Positions 42,414-50,636 of a DNA stretch of 64,000 bases are shown here, piece after piece. The position numbers and the translations under genes were made by a program. Below the pieces are notes generated by a model that saw only the letters and a list, made by a program, of their open reading frames with translations, was not told the DNA's origin and made no database searches. How positions within the stretch are numbered: the stretch's first letter is position 1; the number at the start of each line of letters is the position of its first letter. Where the stretch lies: assembly GCF_051859565.1 (NCBI RefSeq), contig NZ_JBHYFK010000004.1:279106-343105 (forward strand), read 5' to 3'. This DNA is from Glycocaulis sp051859565. Its GTDB lineage: Bacteria; Pseudomonadota; Alphaproteobacteria; Caulobacterales; Maricaulaceae.

Positions 42414-42870
42414 CCCCTCCGTTGAGAGGGGCTGGTTGCAAGACCGGTTCAGCAGTTACAGCTTTCAACCCGCCTGTGAGCAATTCCCCGGCCAGATCCG
42501 TCAGATGAGAGGCCAGGGCCGATCGTTGCCCGGCTGAAAGCGGCGCTGCAGCGTACAGCAACTCAGCATAAGCAATATCGAGCTCACGAATGGAGCCAGG
42601 GTCAACCGGCACAAATGAGGTGATCGGCACACTCAAAATGCGCGCAATCTCCACCGCTTCAGGAAAGCTCGGATCGGCGCCATCATAAATCTGCATGAGG
42701 CGGGCAAGTCCCAGAAACTCAATCAGCTCCTGCTCCGCAGCGAGACCGCGATGGGATGCAATAAGCTGAATGCTCGCCCCGAAACTGGGTAACGAGAATT
42801 TTCTGGTCGCCTCGTCGCCCCCTCCGGCCAAATCCCCAACCCGGTCAGCTGCCCCTAGAGAATCAATCAT
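42400..42870 (-). CDS. Divergent XRE-like protein, first gene of the operon
   Basis: About 156 residues from ATG 42870 (the frame is open to 43086, but the upstream part is poor and no start site is clear). The middle part (LIEFLGLARLMQIYDGADPSFPEAVEIARILSVPITSFVPV) fits the second half of an XRE domain, with the FPEAVEIARILSVPITSF helix-turn typical of that fold. The recognition helix is weak. The C-terminal half is helical. Its 3' end overlaps the TIR/TPR gene by 14 bases. Possibly a regulator of the operon or a partner of the membrane protein. Confidence 0.55.
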   Translation of the reverse strand: MIDSLGAADRVGDLAGGGDEATRKFSLPSFGASIQLIASHRGLAAEQELIEFLGLARLMQIYDGADPSFPEAVEIARILSVPITSFVPVDPGSIRELDIAYAELLYAAAPLSAGQRSALASHLTDLAGELLTGGLKAVTAEPVLQPAPLNGGGGHE

Positions 42871-43136
42871 TTGTAGTAATTCACTTTTTACGCAACCCCC
42901 TACTGCCGCAATGCTACTTATACGTATAATTTCTGCGCTTACAACTACCGCGTAAATCGCATTACGGCGTCGATTGCAAACTCCTGCCAACACCACTGCT
43001 CGGGGCTCACGGATAGCAGCCAAAGTGGCGCACTCGATGACAACCATTGAGGTCGGCCAGCGATAATTGCGTGATAACATCAGCACTCCGACAGTGGATG
43101 ACCATTAAATCACTGCGCGCCTTACAGTATTTTATA

Positions 43137-43658
43137 TCAATTTACTAAAAGGACCGAAAATATAACCGCCACTAAATTTGACCCGAAGTGCATAATGCTT
43201 AAACAAAAAATACTTTCTAAAAAATTATATTGAACCCGGTAATGCAAATAACACAAGGCGTACAAACCAAATGCCATGGCCGCTGATGTTGAGTGCACGA
43301 ACCCATCGTGCATCAGGAACGCCACACACGGAACAACTATAATCGCAGCAAAAATGCGAAGGGCCTTATTAAATCTAAAAATTTCAATAATTAGTATTAT
43401 AGCAGCCGACTCAACAATTGGGGCAAAAACCAATACAACAAATAGGCCGCCGCCGCCCCAAAGAAACGCCGAAAAATTAAATTGTATCAAAAACTGTATT
43501 GCTGGTGCGAACAAAAACAACGATATAGCTGTTGTTAAAAGCTTTATTGCCGCGCCCAGAGAAATTATCTTCACCACAAAAAGTAGAAAACTTTTTTCTC
43601 TACGCAGAATAGAAGATGCCACTAACGTGGCATCTTCTGAACGGTCAAACCTAAGCAC
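43137..43658 (-). CDS. CPBP/Abi-like membrane protein, candidate immunity protein
   Basis: Up to 173 residues with four to five membrane helices (FLLFVVKIISLGAAIKLLTTAISLFLF; LFVVLVFAPIVESAAIILI; FAAIIVVPCVAFLM; AMAFGLYALCYLHY; FCLSIMHFGSNLVAV). The glutamate in APIVES and the histidines in FLMHDGF and IMHFGSN resemble CPBP (Abi/CAAX-protease) family motifs, though EE is reduced to ES. Its ATG lies 8 bases inside the end of the double-glycine precursor gene, so the pair is coupled; GTG at 43577 is an alternative start after the intervening hairpin. CPBP proteins often give immunity next to bacteriocin genes, which is the inferred role. Coding here is markedly AT-rich. Confidence 0.55.
   Translation of the reverse strand: MLRFDRSEDATLVASSILRREKSFLLFVVKIISLGAAIKLLTTAISLFLFAPAIQFLIQFNFSAFLWGGGGLFVVLVFAPIVESAAIILIIEIFRFNKALRIFAAIIVVPCVAFLMHDGFVHSTSAAMAFGLYALCYLHYRVQYNFLESIFCLSIMHFGSNLVAVIFSVLLVN
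43611..43638. promoter_or_regulatory. Perfect 12-bp stem between precursor and membrane-protein genes
   Basis: agaagatgccac (43611-43622) and its complement (43627-43638) with a 4-base loop lie 13-40 bases after the precursor stop on the minus strand. No T-run follows. Such structures commonly protect the upstream part of a bacteriocin transcript or limit downstream expression; the role here is inferred. Confidence 0.6.
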
Positions 43659-43851
43659 TTCGAAGAGCCCTATCCTCAGACACGGACAGCTGTGGCCCTG
43701 CGTCCACTTGCCTGTTCATCCAATCGATAATTTCTCCGAGTTTCGAAGTGAAAGGAAGGTTCGCTTCATTACCAAAATCTTGCCAATTTTCGAACCATGG
43801 GAATGCTCCACCGGAAACCAGAGCGACTTCATCAGCTTGAAGGGTTTTCAT
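43651..43851 (-). CDS. Double-glycine leader peptide (microcin-like precursor)
   Basis: A 66-residue peptide beginning MKTLQADEVALVSGG. Relative to the Gly-Gly cleavage site the leader has Leu at -12, Glu at -8, Val at -7, Val at -4 and Gly at -2/-1, exactly the class II bacteriocin/microcin leader pattern recognised by C39 peptidases. The mature part is 51 residues, begins AFPWFENW, has three Trp and a net negative charge, and contains no Cys, so no lanthionine or disulphide. A GGAGAAG site precedes the ATG. It overlaps the CPBP-like gene and lies downstream of HlyD and near the C39 ABC exporter. Strong combined evidence for an exported peptide; its activity is unknown. Confidence 0.8.
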   Translation of the reverse strand: MKTLQADEVALVSGGAFPWFENWQDFGNEANLPFTSKLGEIIDWMNRQVDAGPQLSVSEDRALRSA

Positions 43852-44013
43852 TACCTACTTCTCCAAAAATTGCTACTTGTTTGATCGCATTTGCAACCTC
43901 ATGCACCCTACACACAACCGAAACGAGAGCAACTTTTTCAATTTTTGTTTCTTGTTTTAGTTGTGGAGAGATGTCTTTCTATCTTTTAGTGCAGCATGTT
44001 AAATGGAGCTTCG

Positions 44014-45243
44014 TCACGCACGCACCGCCATCACTGGATCGATAAACCATCGCCATAACGGGCGCCGGTCCACGATCACGTCGGCCATCACGGTCATACC
44101 GGCTTGCAAAGGGCGCTCGTCGCCATAGGCCGCCAATGCCTGTTGCCCAAGCTCCACCCGGAGCCGATATACCGGCTGGCTTACCGGAATAGGGCCGGCA
44201 ACTTCGATTGGTGACAAGGCCGATGTCGAAATCTCGATCACATGCCCGCTCAGCGTACCAAAGCGCTGATAGTTGAAGGCATCGACGCGCAAGCGCACGT
44301 CCTGGCCGTTGGCGATGAAGCCCGCAGCACTCGTCGGCACCAGAAGATAGCCCTGGAGGACCTGGCCTTCGGGGAGTATGGCGGCTAGGGGTTGGTCCGG
44401 GCGCACCGTAGCACCCAGTTGGGCCTGTATGGCTGTGATCTGCCCGCTCACCGGAGCGCTGAGCACATAGCCGGCGGCGCGGTCCAACTCCTGGCGAGCC
44501 TGTGAGAGGGCAGCCGCTTCACTACGCAGCCGCGACAGAGCGATATCATGGTCCAAAGGAAGTTGTTCGAGGGCATGCTGGACTTCGCGCCGTTCGCTGC
44601 GCCGCTGGATGGTCAGCGCGTCGATATCCTCTTTCGATGTAAGCGCCGCCAAATAGCCCTGCCTGCGTTGATCGACATCAGCGCGCGGAGCAAAGCCGCG
44701 ATCAGCGAGATCTCGCCAGCGGGCAAGCTGCGCCTCGGCGACTTCAACACTCTCGCTTGCAAGGGCGGCGCGGACCGTAAGACGGTCCAGTTCCGAGGCG
44801 AGTGAAATCAGACGCGCTTGCAGCCTTTCTTGCTGCTGGCTGAATTGTTGTGTCTGGGCTTCACGCTGCAACCGCAGTTCGCTGATCCGGCTTTCAATCT
44901 CAGCGCGCTGAGACGACGCTGAGCCACCCTCGGCCCCGAAAAGCTCGGTGCTCAGCCGGATGACCGGATCACCCGCCGAAACCGTTTGGCCTTCCTCGAC
45001 GAATAGCTCTGCCACCACACCGCCGCCAACAGGGGTGATCGTAGCAATACCGCCCTCGGGCGCCAGATAGCCAACAACCGTTTCCTTGCGGGAGAACTCT
45101 GCAAAAATCACAAAGATTGCCACGCCGAACGTGATGGCGCTAAAGGCTAGCGTCATCACAGCCAGTATCCGTGGCTGCACAATCACCGCCTCGCCCATGC
45201 CTGTGTCGGATCTGGCTTCAAGAACTTCCCGCCGAAAAAGCAT
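44014..45243 (-). CDS. HlyD-family periplasmic adaptor of the peptide exporter
   Basis: A 409-residue membrane-fusion protein. A cytoplasmic head and one helix (ILAVMTLAFSAITFGVAIFVIFAEF, about 26-50) precede a lipoyl half-motif (GGGVVAELFVEEGQTVSAGDPVIRLS). A long coiled-coil follows (RISELRLQREAQTQQFSQQQERLQ and on), then the second lipoyl half with the beta-barrel (LSAPVSGQITAIQAQLGATVRPDQPLAAILPEG). It should bridge the C39 ABC exporter and an outer-membrane TolC-type channel. It is divergent from the exporter with 83 bases between, and precedes the precursor gene on the same strand by 162 bases. Confidence 0.92.
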   Translation of the reverse strand: MLFRREVLEARSDTGMGEAVIVQPRILAVMTLAFSAITFGVAIFVIFAEFSRKETVVGYLAPEGGIATITPVGGGVVAELFVEEGQTVSAGDPVIRLSTELFGAEGGSASSQRAEIESRISELRLQREAQTQQFSQQQERLQARLISLASELDRLTVRAALASESVEVAEAQLARWRDLADRGFAPRADVDQRRQGYLAALTSKEDIDALTIQRRSERREVQHALEQLPLDHDIALSRLRSEAAALSQARQELDRAAGYVLSAPVSGQITAIQAQLGATVRPDQPLAAILPEGQVLQGYLLVPTSAAGFIANGQDVRLRVDAFNYQRFGTLSGHVIEISTSALSPIEVAGPIPVSQPVYRLRVELGQQALAAYGDERPLQAGMTVMADVIVDRRPLWRWFIDPVMAVRA

Positions 45244-45326
45244 GCGGCCCGGCTCCCCTGTATTGACCCTGCACCTTCAGGATGTAGCAATCCAATAACC
45301 GGGGCAACGGCGGAAACCAATTATCC

Positions 45327-47438
45327 ATGATTGAAGAACTGTTCCATCGCGGACGGATACCAACGATTCTCCAGTCGGAAGCCTCTGAATGCGGGCTGGC
45401 CTGCCTGGCCATGGTGGCATCCCGGCATGGGCGCAGGACTAATCTTGCAGAACTGCGGGCAAAACTATCGCTGTCGTTAAAGGGCATGACGCTGCAGGGG
45501 CTCATGCAGGCAGCAGACGGTATGGGGTTCTCCTGCAGGGCCGTGCGGTGCGAGCTGGAGGAACTCGGTCAGCTCCGTCTGCCAGCGATCCTTCACTGGG
45601 ATATGAACCATTTTGTGGTGCTGGCCTCGGTAAAGCGCGGACAGGCGGTTATCCATGACCCGGCACGGGGCCAGCGCGAGCTCTCTCTTGCTGAAGTGTC
45701 AAAGAGCTTTACCGGCGTTGCCCTGGAGCTGACCCCAACGCCGTTTTTCGAAACCAAGCGTACCGTTGCCACGCTCAAGCTGGGCGATTTCTGGTCACGC
45801 ATCCGCGGGCTTTCGGGCAGTCTCTGGCAGCTCTTTTTCCTGTCACTCTTGCTTCAGCTCTTCGTGATCGTGGGGCCGCTGGTCAATCAGATCGTCGTCG
45901 ATGAAGCGATTACCAAAGCCGATCTTGATCTTCTCAATACCGTGATCATCGGCTTCCTGATCCTAACACTCCTGCAGGTAGCCATAACGGCCATACGCGG
46001 CTTTGTTGCCATGTATCTGGGCAATCTTATGACCTTCCAGATGCAGGCCAATCTGCTGCGGCATCTCATGCGCCTGCCGGCTGACTTTTTCGAAAAGCGC
46101 CATGTGGGCGCCATCGTTACACGCTTCCGCTCCATCGAGCCGATCCAGAACCTGATCACATCGGGAGTCATCGGGGCGGCGCTCGACGGGTTGATGGCCA
46201 TTGGCACGCTCATCTTCATGTTCTTCTATGCGCCAACGCTCACCCTAGTCGTGCTGGGTTTTCTCGCGCTGTACTTCATCGCGCGCTTTGCAAGCTTTCC
46301 CTATGTGCGACGTATGACTGAGGAACAGATCCAGACCTCGGCAGACGTTCAGTCGCATTTTCTGGAAACAATCCGCTCGATCCGCCCGGTCAAACTCTTC
46401 GGCCGGGAAGAGCAACGCCATAATCGATGGCAGAACCTGTTTGCCACCAACCTGAACATCGGCATCCGGCTGGAACGGTTTGGAATCTGGTCCGGCTCCG
46501 GTCATGCGTTGTTATCAGGTGCGCAGACACTTATCGTTCTTTATCTCGGAGCACGCGCGGTCATCGCCGGAGACATGACACTCGGCATGCTGTTCGCATT
46601 CCAGTCCTACAGATCGTCGTTTACTGGCGCTGCGATCGGACTGGTGAACACGCTCTTTTCATGGCGGCTTGTCGGCCTCCATCTTGAACGCCTGGCCGAC
46701 ATTGCGCAGACCGAACCCGAAGAGCCGCAGGAAAAGCTTCCCTCCCTGCCCCAGAAGCTTCAAGGAGCAATCAGCGTACAAAATCTGCGTTTCCGGTATG
46801 GCGACCATGAGCCGTGGGTTATCGACGGTATCAACCTTGATATTGCGCCAGGTGAGAAGGTCGCCATCGTGGGCCGGTCGGGTGGGGGCAAGTCCACTCT
46901 GATGAAACTGCTTCTTGGTCTATATACCGCGCAAGAGGGCAGCATCGGCTACGATGGCCGCAATCTTGTTCATCTGGGACGGCGTGCGGTGCGCGCACAA
47001 ATTGGTGTGGTGATGCAGGATGACCGCCTGCTCTCGGGTACGTTAGCGGAGAACATTTCCTTTTTCGACACAGCATTGGATATGCGCCATGTAGAGTGGT
47101 GCGCAAAGGCTGCAGCCATTCACGATGAGATCACCGCCATGCCCATGGGCTATCTCAGCCTTGTAGGCGATATGGGCTCGGCGCTGTCAGGCGGGCAGAT
47201 ACAGCGTATCCTCCTAGCCCGCGCGCTCTATAACAGGCCTTCGATCCTCATGCTGGATGAAGGCACGGCCAATCTCGACAAGCAGAGCGAGGAACGGATT
47301 ACACAGGCCCTTGCGCGAATCCCCGTCACGCAAATCATCATTGCCCATCGGCCACAGGCGATAGCGTATGTCGATCGGGTAATGGAGATGTCTGATGGAC
47401 AACTTCGAGCGTCGGGCTCAGAGCAAACGGCCCAATAA
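45327..47438 (+). CDS. C39-peptidase ABC exporter (bacteriocin/microcin type)
   Basis: A 703-residue peptidase-containing ABC transporter. The N-terminal C39 domain has Gln16 and catalytic Cys22 in SEASECGLACL, His95 in DMNHFVV and Asp111 in VIHDPARG: an intact triad. A six-helix ABC membrane domain follows (about 160-440). The nucleotide-binding domain has Walker A GRSGGGKST (about 515-523), signature LSGGQ (about 620) and Walker B ILMLDEGTANLD. Such proteins cut double-glycine leaders and export the mature peptide. The partner precursor lies 1.5 kb away on the other strand. Confidence 0.95.
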   Translation: MIEELFHRGRIPTILQSEASECGLACLAMVASRHGRRTNLAELRAKLSLSLKGMTLQGLMQAADGMGFSCRAVRCELEELGQLRLPAILHWDMNHFVVLASVKRGQAVIHDPARGQRELSLAEVSKSFTGVALELTPTPFFETKRTVATLKLGDFWSRIRGLSGSLWQLFFLSLLLQLFVIVGPLVNQIVVDEAITKADLDLLNTVIIGFLILTLLQVAITAIRGFVAMYLGNLMTFQMQANLLRHLMRLPADFFEKRHVGAIVTRFRSIEPIQNLITSGVIGAALDGLMAIGTLIFMFFYAPTLTLVVLGFLALYFIARFASFPYVRRMTEEQIQTSADVQSHFLETIRSIRPVKLFGREEQRHNRWQNLFATNLNIGIRLERFGIWSGSGHALLSGAQTLIVLYLGARAVIAGDMTLGMLFAFQSYRSSFTGAAIGLVNTLFSWRLVGLHLERLADIAQTEPEEPQEKLPSLPQKLQGAISVQNLRFRYGDHEPWVIDGINLDIAPGEKVAIVGRSGGGKSTLMKLLLGLYTAQEGSIGYDGRNLVHLGRRAVRAQIGVVMQDDRLLSGTLAENISFFDTALDMRHVEWCAKAAAIHDEITAMPMGYLSLVGDMGSALSGGQIQRILLARALYNRPSILMLDEGTANLDKQSEERITQALARIPVTQIIIAHRPQAIAYVDRVMEMSDGQLRASGSEQTAQ

Positions 47439-47519
47439 TTGAGGACCCGGAGGGTTCCAGACCATAGGCAGAAAGCCGGAAGTTAGAGTTTTCCGGCGGT
47501 GATCAGGGGGGCGAGCTAA

Positions 47520-47702
47520 TTATACAAAGTTGCCAAGAGGTTGCACCCAATCGCGCTGTGGCATCTGCTCTAGTTGTAGTCTATACGCCAAGTCTCCAGC
47601 TTTTCGCAGGCGCCGGTAAGGCTCATGAACCAATTTGCGGGCACGCGGATTAAGTTCGCTGCCACGAACCGTACTCCGATTCAGCGATCTCCTCATTGTC
47701 AC
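47520..47702 (-). CDS. Small basic protein coupled to the antitoxin gene
   Basis: A 58-60-residue, Arg-rich protein with no recognised domain. A GTG at 47702 overlaps the antitoxin stop; ATG at 47696 has a GGAGG site 8 bases upstream. It occupies the place where a RES-type toxin usually follows an Xre/MbcA antitoxin, but its length and sequence do not fit RES. It could be a remnant, a different small partner or chance. Confidence 0.4.
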   Translation of the reverse strand: MTMRRSLNRSTVRGSELNPRARKLVHEPYRRLRKAGDLAYRLQLEQMPQRDWVQPLGNFV

Positions 47703-48109
47703 CGACCTCCGCTCTCAGCATCCAGGTATTCGCGTATGCGGACGACAGAGGCGATATCGCCCTGCTTCATTATCTCGACAGGTGTGAAGCCACCCAAAAC
47801 CTGATTTGGCTTTTTGACCCAAGCATATCCGCGCCAGGGATCCGTAAAGAGGTGGCGAAGCCGTTTTTGGATGCCCAAGAGCAAAGAGAGCCGCATAGCT
47901 AGTCCATAATCGATATGTTCAAGCTTGCCCTGTTTCCAGCGCGCGAAGGTGCTTGATGACAGACCGCCGAGTATTGCACAGGCCTCATCGTCGGTAAGCG
48001 TCCATTTTTCAAACAACCGGACGGCAGTGCGTGCCAATGCAGCCGCTTCGGCTTCGGTTATGAGAGGCTCATCGGGTGCCGCCTTGGTGCGTGAGCTGTC
48101 TTCGCCCAT
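47699..48109 (-). CDS. Xre/MbcA/ParS-type antitoxin-like protein
   Basis: A 136-residue protein. The N-terminal helix-turn-helix part (LFEKWTLTDDEACAILGGLSSSTFARWKQG) is followed by the toxin-binding signature (RLSLLLGIQKRLRHLF, DPWRGYAWVKKPNQVLGG, MKQGDIASVVRIREYLDA). This is the DUF2384/MbcA family that normally neutralises RES-domain NAD+-degrading toxins. A GAGGAGG site precedes the ATG. No RES toxin lies up- or downstream within the window; the next minus-strand ORF is a 58-60-residue basic peptide. It may be an orphan antitoxin or part of an unfamiliar pair. Confidence 0.8.
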   Translation of the reverse strand: MGEDSSRTKAAPDEPLITEAEAAALARTAVRLFEKWTLTDDEACAILGGLSSSTFARWKQGKLEHIDYGLAMRLSLLLGIQKRLRHLFTDPWRGYAWVKKPNQVLGGFTPVEIMKQGDIASVVRIREYLDAESGGR

Positions 48110-48262
48110 GCCCAGGTCCTCCTCAATGCGTCAGTTCAATATCCGCCAGTTGGCAAGATGATCGTTGATGGTGCCAGATCATCGTTCGACCCGACGCGCC
48201 CCACCGCGCCATAGAGCGCTCAGACTGGTTCTCCGGGCGTGTTTTCCGGCACTCAAGCACCT

Positions 48263-50497
48263 CTAGCCGGAATAATAGCTGCGGTAATTCTTGTAGTAGT
48301 AGGACGAGCCTTCGTAGCCATAACGGGCCTGCGCATCCATATCGACCTGCGCGAGTGTGACCCCCAGGACATTAGCTCTCACATCGCCCAGAATATCGAG
48401 CGCGCTCCTGGCAGCTTCACGCGGGGTGGTCTTCCATTTGACGTTCATGATGACCGCATCGGCGCGCGCGGCGATGACGCGGGTATCGGTCACGGCCAGA
48501 ACAGGCGCTGTATCGATTAGCACCAGATCATAACGCTTCCGCAGACTGGCGAGGAGCGATCTGAAGGCATCGGAGCTGAAAACATCGCGCGGTGTGTACT
48601 GCGACTCCACGACGGGGAGAATATGCAGACCACGCTCGGCGTCCTCGGTCAGGACGTCCTCCAGCGAACACTCCCCGGCAAGCACCTCCAGCAGGCCTCT
48701 GGATGCGCCTGGCACGGCCGCCTTGGTCAGCAGGCGCCGGCGCAAATCACAATCGAGGATGATCGTAGTGGAGCCTGCCATGGCCGATATCCGGCCCAGC
48801 GAATAGGTCGTGGTCGTTTTGCCCTCGCCGGGCAGAGCCGAGGTGATGGCCACCACTTTATGGACCTCATCGATATTGGACAGGAGTATGGCCGAGCGGA
48901 TGACACGGAACGCTTCAGCGATCCCTGACAACGGGTTCTCGCGAATATAGTCGAAAGGCTGGCTGCCGGCCGGCAATTTGCCTTGTCCGAAGCGCCCGCG
49001 TGCGAGCATCGGGACAGAGGCGATATGCCCGGTGCCCAGTTCGCGTTCGACATCGGCTTCAGTACGCACGCCGTTATCAAAGGTCTCGAGCAGGAAGACG
49101 GCCCCTACCCCCATCATGCCGCCCAGGACCAGGCCAAGGGCCAGATTGAGCAGCCAGTTGGGCGAACTGGCTTCCAGGGGTATGGCGGCGCGCGCGACGA
49201 TGCGGGCATCGGCCGTTGCCAGCTCGTCCTGCTCGCTGGTCTGACGGAAGCGGTTGAGGAAGGACTCAAAGAGTGTGCGTGAGGCCTGGGCCTCACGCTC
49301 CAGTTCACGCAGGCGCACCAGAGCCCGGTTATTGGTAATCAGCTCGGTCCTGAACCCGGAGAGCGTGTTCTGCAAGGACGCCACGCGCTGGCGCGCGACA
49401 TTCACCTCGGTTTCCAGCCCTGCGATAATGCGCTGTATCTCCCGGTCAATCTGCTCTTCCAGATCAGCCACTTCACGTTCGACGGCCAGGAATTCGGGGT
49501 GGCGCGGGCCATAGCGCGAGGAAAGATCGCTCCGGCGCCGGCTGGTCTCGGTCTGCTGGGCGCGCAAGGCCCGGATCGTTTGCGAGCGCAGCACCTCCCC
49601 GATCGTATCAAGCGATGCGCCGCGCTGGAGCTGGGTCTGGACACTGCGCAGGGAGGATTCCGCTGCCGACAGCTCGGCGCGCTGAATGGCCAGCTGGGCA
49701 TTGAGATCCGCGATCTGCTGCTCGGTCAGATTACTCCCGCCCGCATCGAGAAGGCCCTGTTCGGCGCGATACATTTCCACGGCCTGCTCGGCGGTACGGA
49801 CCTCTTCGCGCAGGACTTCCAGGCGCTGATTGAGCCAGGTATTGGCCCGCTCGGTCGCATCGAACCTGGCTTCAAGCTGGGAGAGCAGATAGAGGTCAGC
49901 AAAGGCATTGGCGATGCGCGCTGCCTTCGCCGGATCTTCAGAGGCAAAACTGATACCAATGACGTAAGTCAGCCCCGACCGGCGCGCCGTCAGCCGGCCA
50001 ATGACCGTATCGGTTACCCGTTCAAGAGCCGGGTCTTCATCACTGCCATCGCCGGCGGGGACGATCTGAGAGGGCAAAAGTGCCGTGACAAAGCCTCGCA
50101 CACCCGCGATCACACCGCCCAGGCCAGAGGGCTCACGAAGCGCGCTATTGAACTCAGGATCGGAGACAAGATCGAGGGAACGCACAACACTCTGGGTCAG
50201 GGACCGGCTCTGAATGAGCTGAACCTCGGTATCGATGGCCGCCGCGTCCGATCCCACCCCGCTCAGGACCGCTTCCATATCGATAATCTGTGAACGGCGC
50301 TGATCGATGATGACGCTCGCGGTGGCGGTATATTGCGGCGTCATCTGCATGGTGACGATGATGACCAGCGCAAAGACGGCAAAGGCCACTGCGATGAGCA
50401 CCGGCAATCGCCGGCGGAAAATGCGGGCCAGATGACGCAGATCGATCAGATCGTCACTGCCTGCCGCTTTACCCCTGCCAGGATCTGCCTGCACCAT
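48263..50497 (-). CDS. Polysaccharide co-polymerase with tyrosine autokinase domain (Wzc/GumC-like)
   Basis: A 744-residue protein with a Wzz/GNVR domain. Helix 1 is at about residues 31-52 (LIAVAFAVFALVIIVTM), then come periplasmic coiled-coils and helix 2 at about 446-466 (LLNLALGLVLGGMMGVGAVFLL). A bacterial tyrosine kinase domain follows with Walker A ALPGEGKTTTTYSL, Walker A' TIILDCDLRRR and Walker B DLVLIDTAPVLA. The C-terminus ends in a dense tyrosine cluster (YEGSSYYYKNYRSYYSG), the autophosphorylation tail. It regulates chain length and export of the second exopolysaccharide. Unlike the hfs locus, kinase and co-polymerase are fused here and the P-loop is intact. Confidence 0.93.
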   Translation of the reverse strand: MVQADPGRGKAAGSDDLIDLRHLARIFRRRLPVLIAVAFAVFALVIIVTMQMTPQYTATASVIIDQRRSQIIDMEAVLSGVGSDAAAIDTEVQLIQSRSLTQSVVRSLDLVSDPEFNSALREPSGLGGVIAGVRGFVTALLPSQIVPAGDGSDEDPALERVTDTVIGRLTARRSGLTYVIGISFASEDPAKAARIANAFADLYLLSQLEARFDATERANTWLNQRLEVLREEVRTAEQAVEMYRAEQGLLDAGGSNLTEQQIADLNAQLAIQRAELSAAESSLRSVQTQLQRGASLDTIGEVLRSQTIRALRAQQTETSRRRSDLSSRYGPRHPEFLAVEREVADLEEQIDREIQRIIAGLETEVNVARQRVASLQNTLSGFRTELITNNRALVRLRELEREAQASRTLFESFLNRFRQTSEQDELATADARIVARAAIPLEASSPNWLLNLALGLVLGGMMGVGAVFLLETFDNGVRTEADVERELGTGHIASVPMLARGRFGQGKLPAGSQPFDYIRENPLSGIAEAFRVIRSAILLSNIDEVHKVVAITSALPGEGKTTTTYSLGRISAMAGSTTIILDCDLRRRLLTKAAVPGASRGLLEVLAGECSLEDVLTEDAERGLHILPVVESQYTPRDVFSSDAFRSLLASLRKRYDLVLIDTAPVLAVTDTRVIAARADAVIMNVKWKTTPREAARSALDILGDVRANVLGVTLAQVDMDAQARYGYEGSSYYYKNYRSYYSG

Positions 50498-50560
50498 ATC
50501 CGTCTCTACCTCTTAAAATACCTGACGCGCCCGGCTGGCACCCGCCCATGATAAACCGCT

Positions 50561-50589
50561 ACAGGCTCCTATTATAAAAAGGAGCCTGT
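50561..50589. promoter_or_regulatory. Inverted repeat upstream of the tyrosine-kinase gene
   Basis: Arms acaggctcc (50561-50569) and ggagcctgt (50581-50589) flank an 11-base AT-rich loop that reads TATAAT on the minus strand, about 65 bases before the kinase start. It could be a repressor operator over a promoter or a transcript hairpin; no T-run follows. Confidence 0.45.
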
Positions 50590-50636
50590 CCGCGATAGCC
50601 AGAGCTTGCAAAAGGGGACCCAGAGCCATTCAGCGC

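Noticed and set aside
42871..43086. Extended N-terminus for the XRE-like protein up to 43086
   Set aside because: No ribosome site; the extension lies in AT-rich intergenic-like DNA and has no fold pattern.
47475..47497. Inverted repeat gccggaa/ttccggc after the C39 exporter as a terminator
   Set aside because: No T-run follows on either strand within reach.
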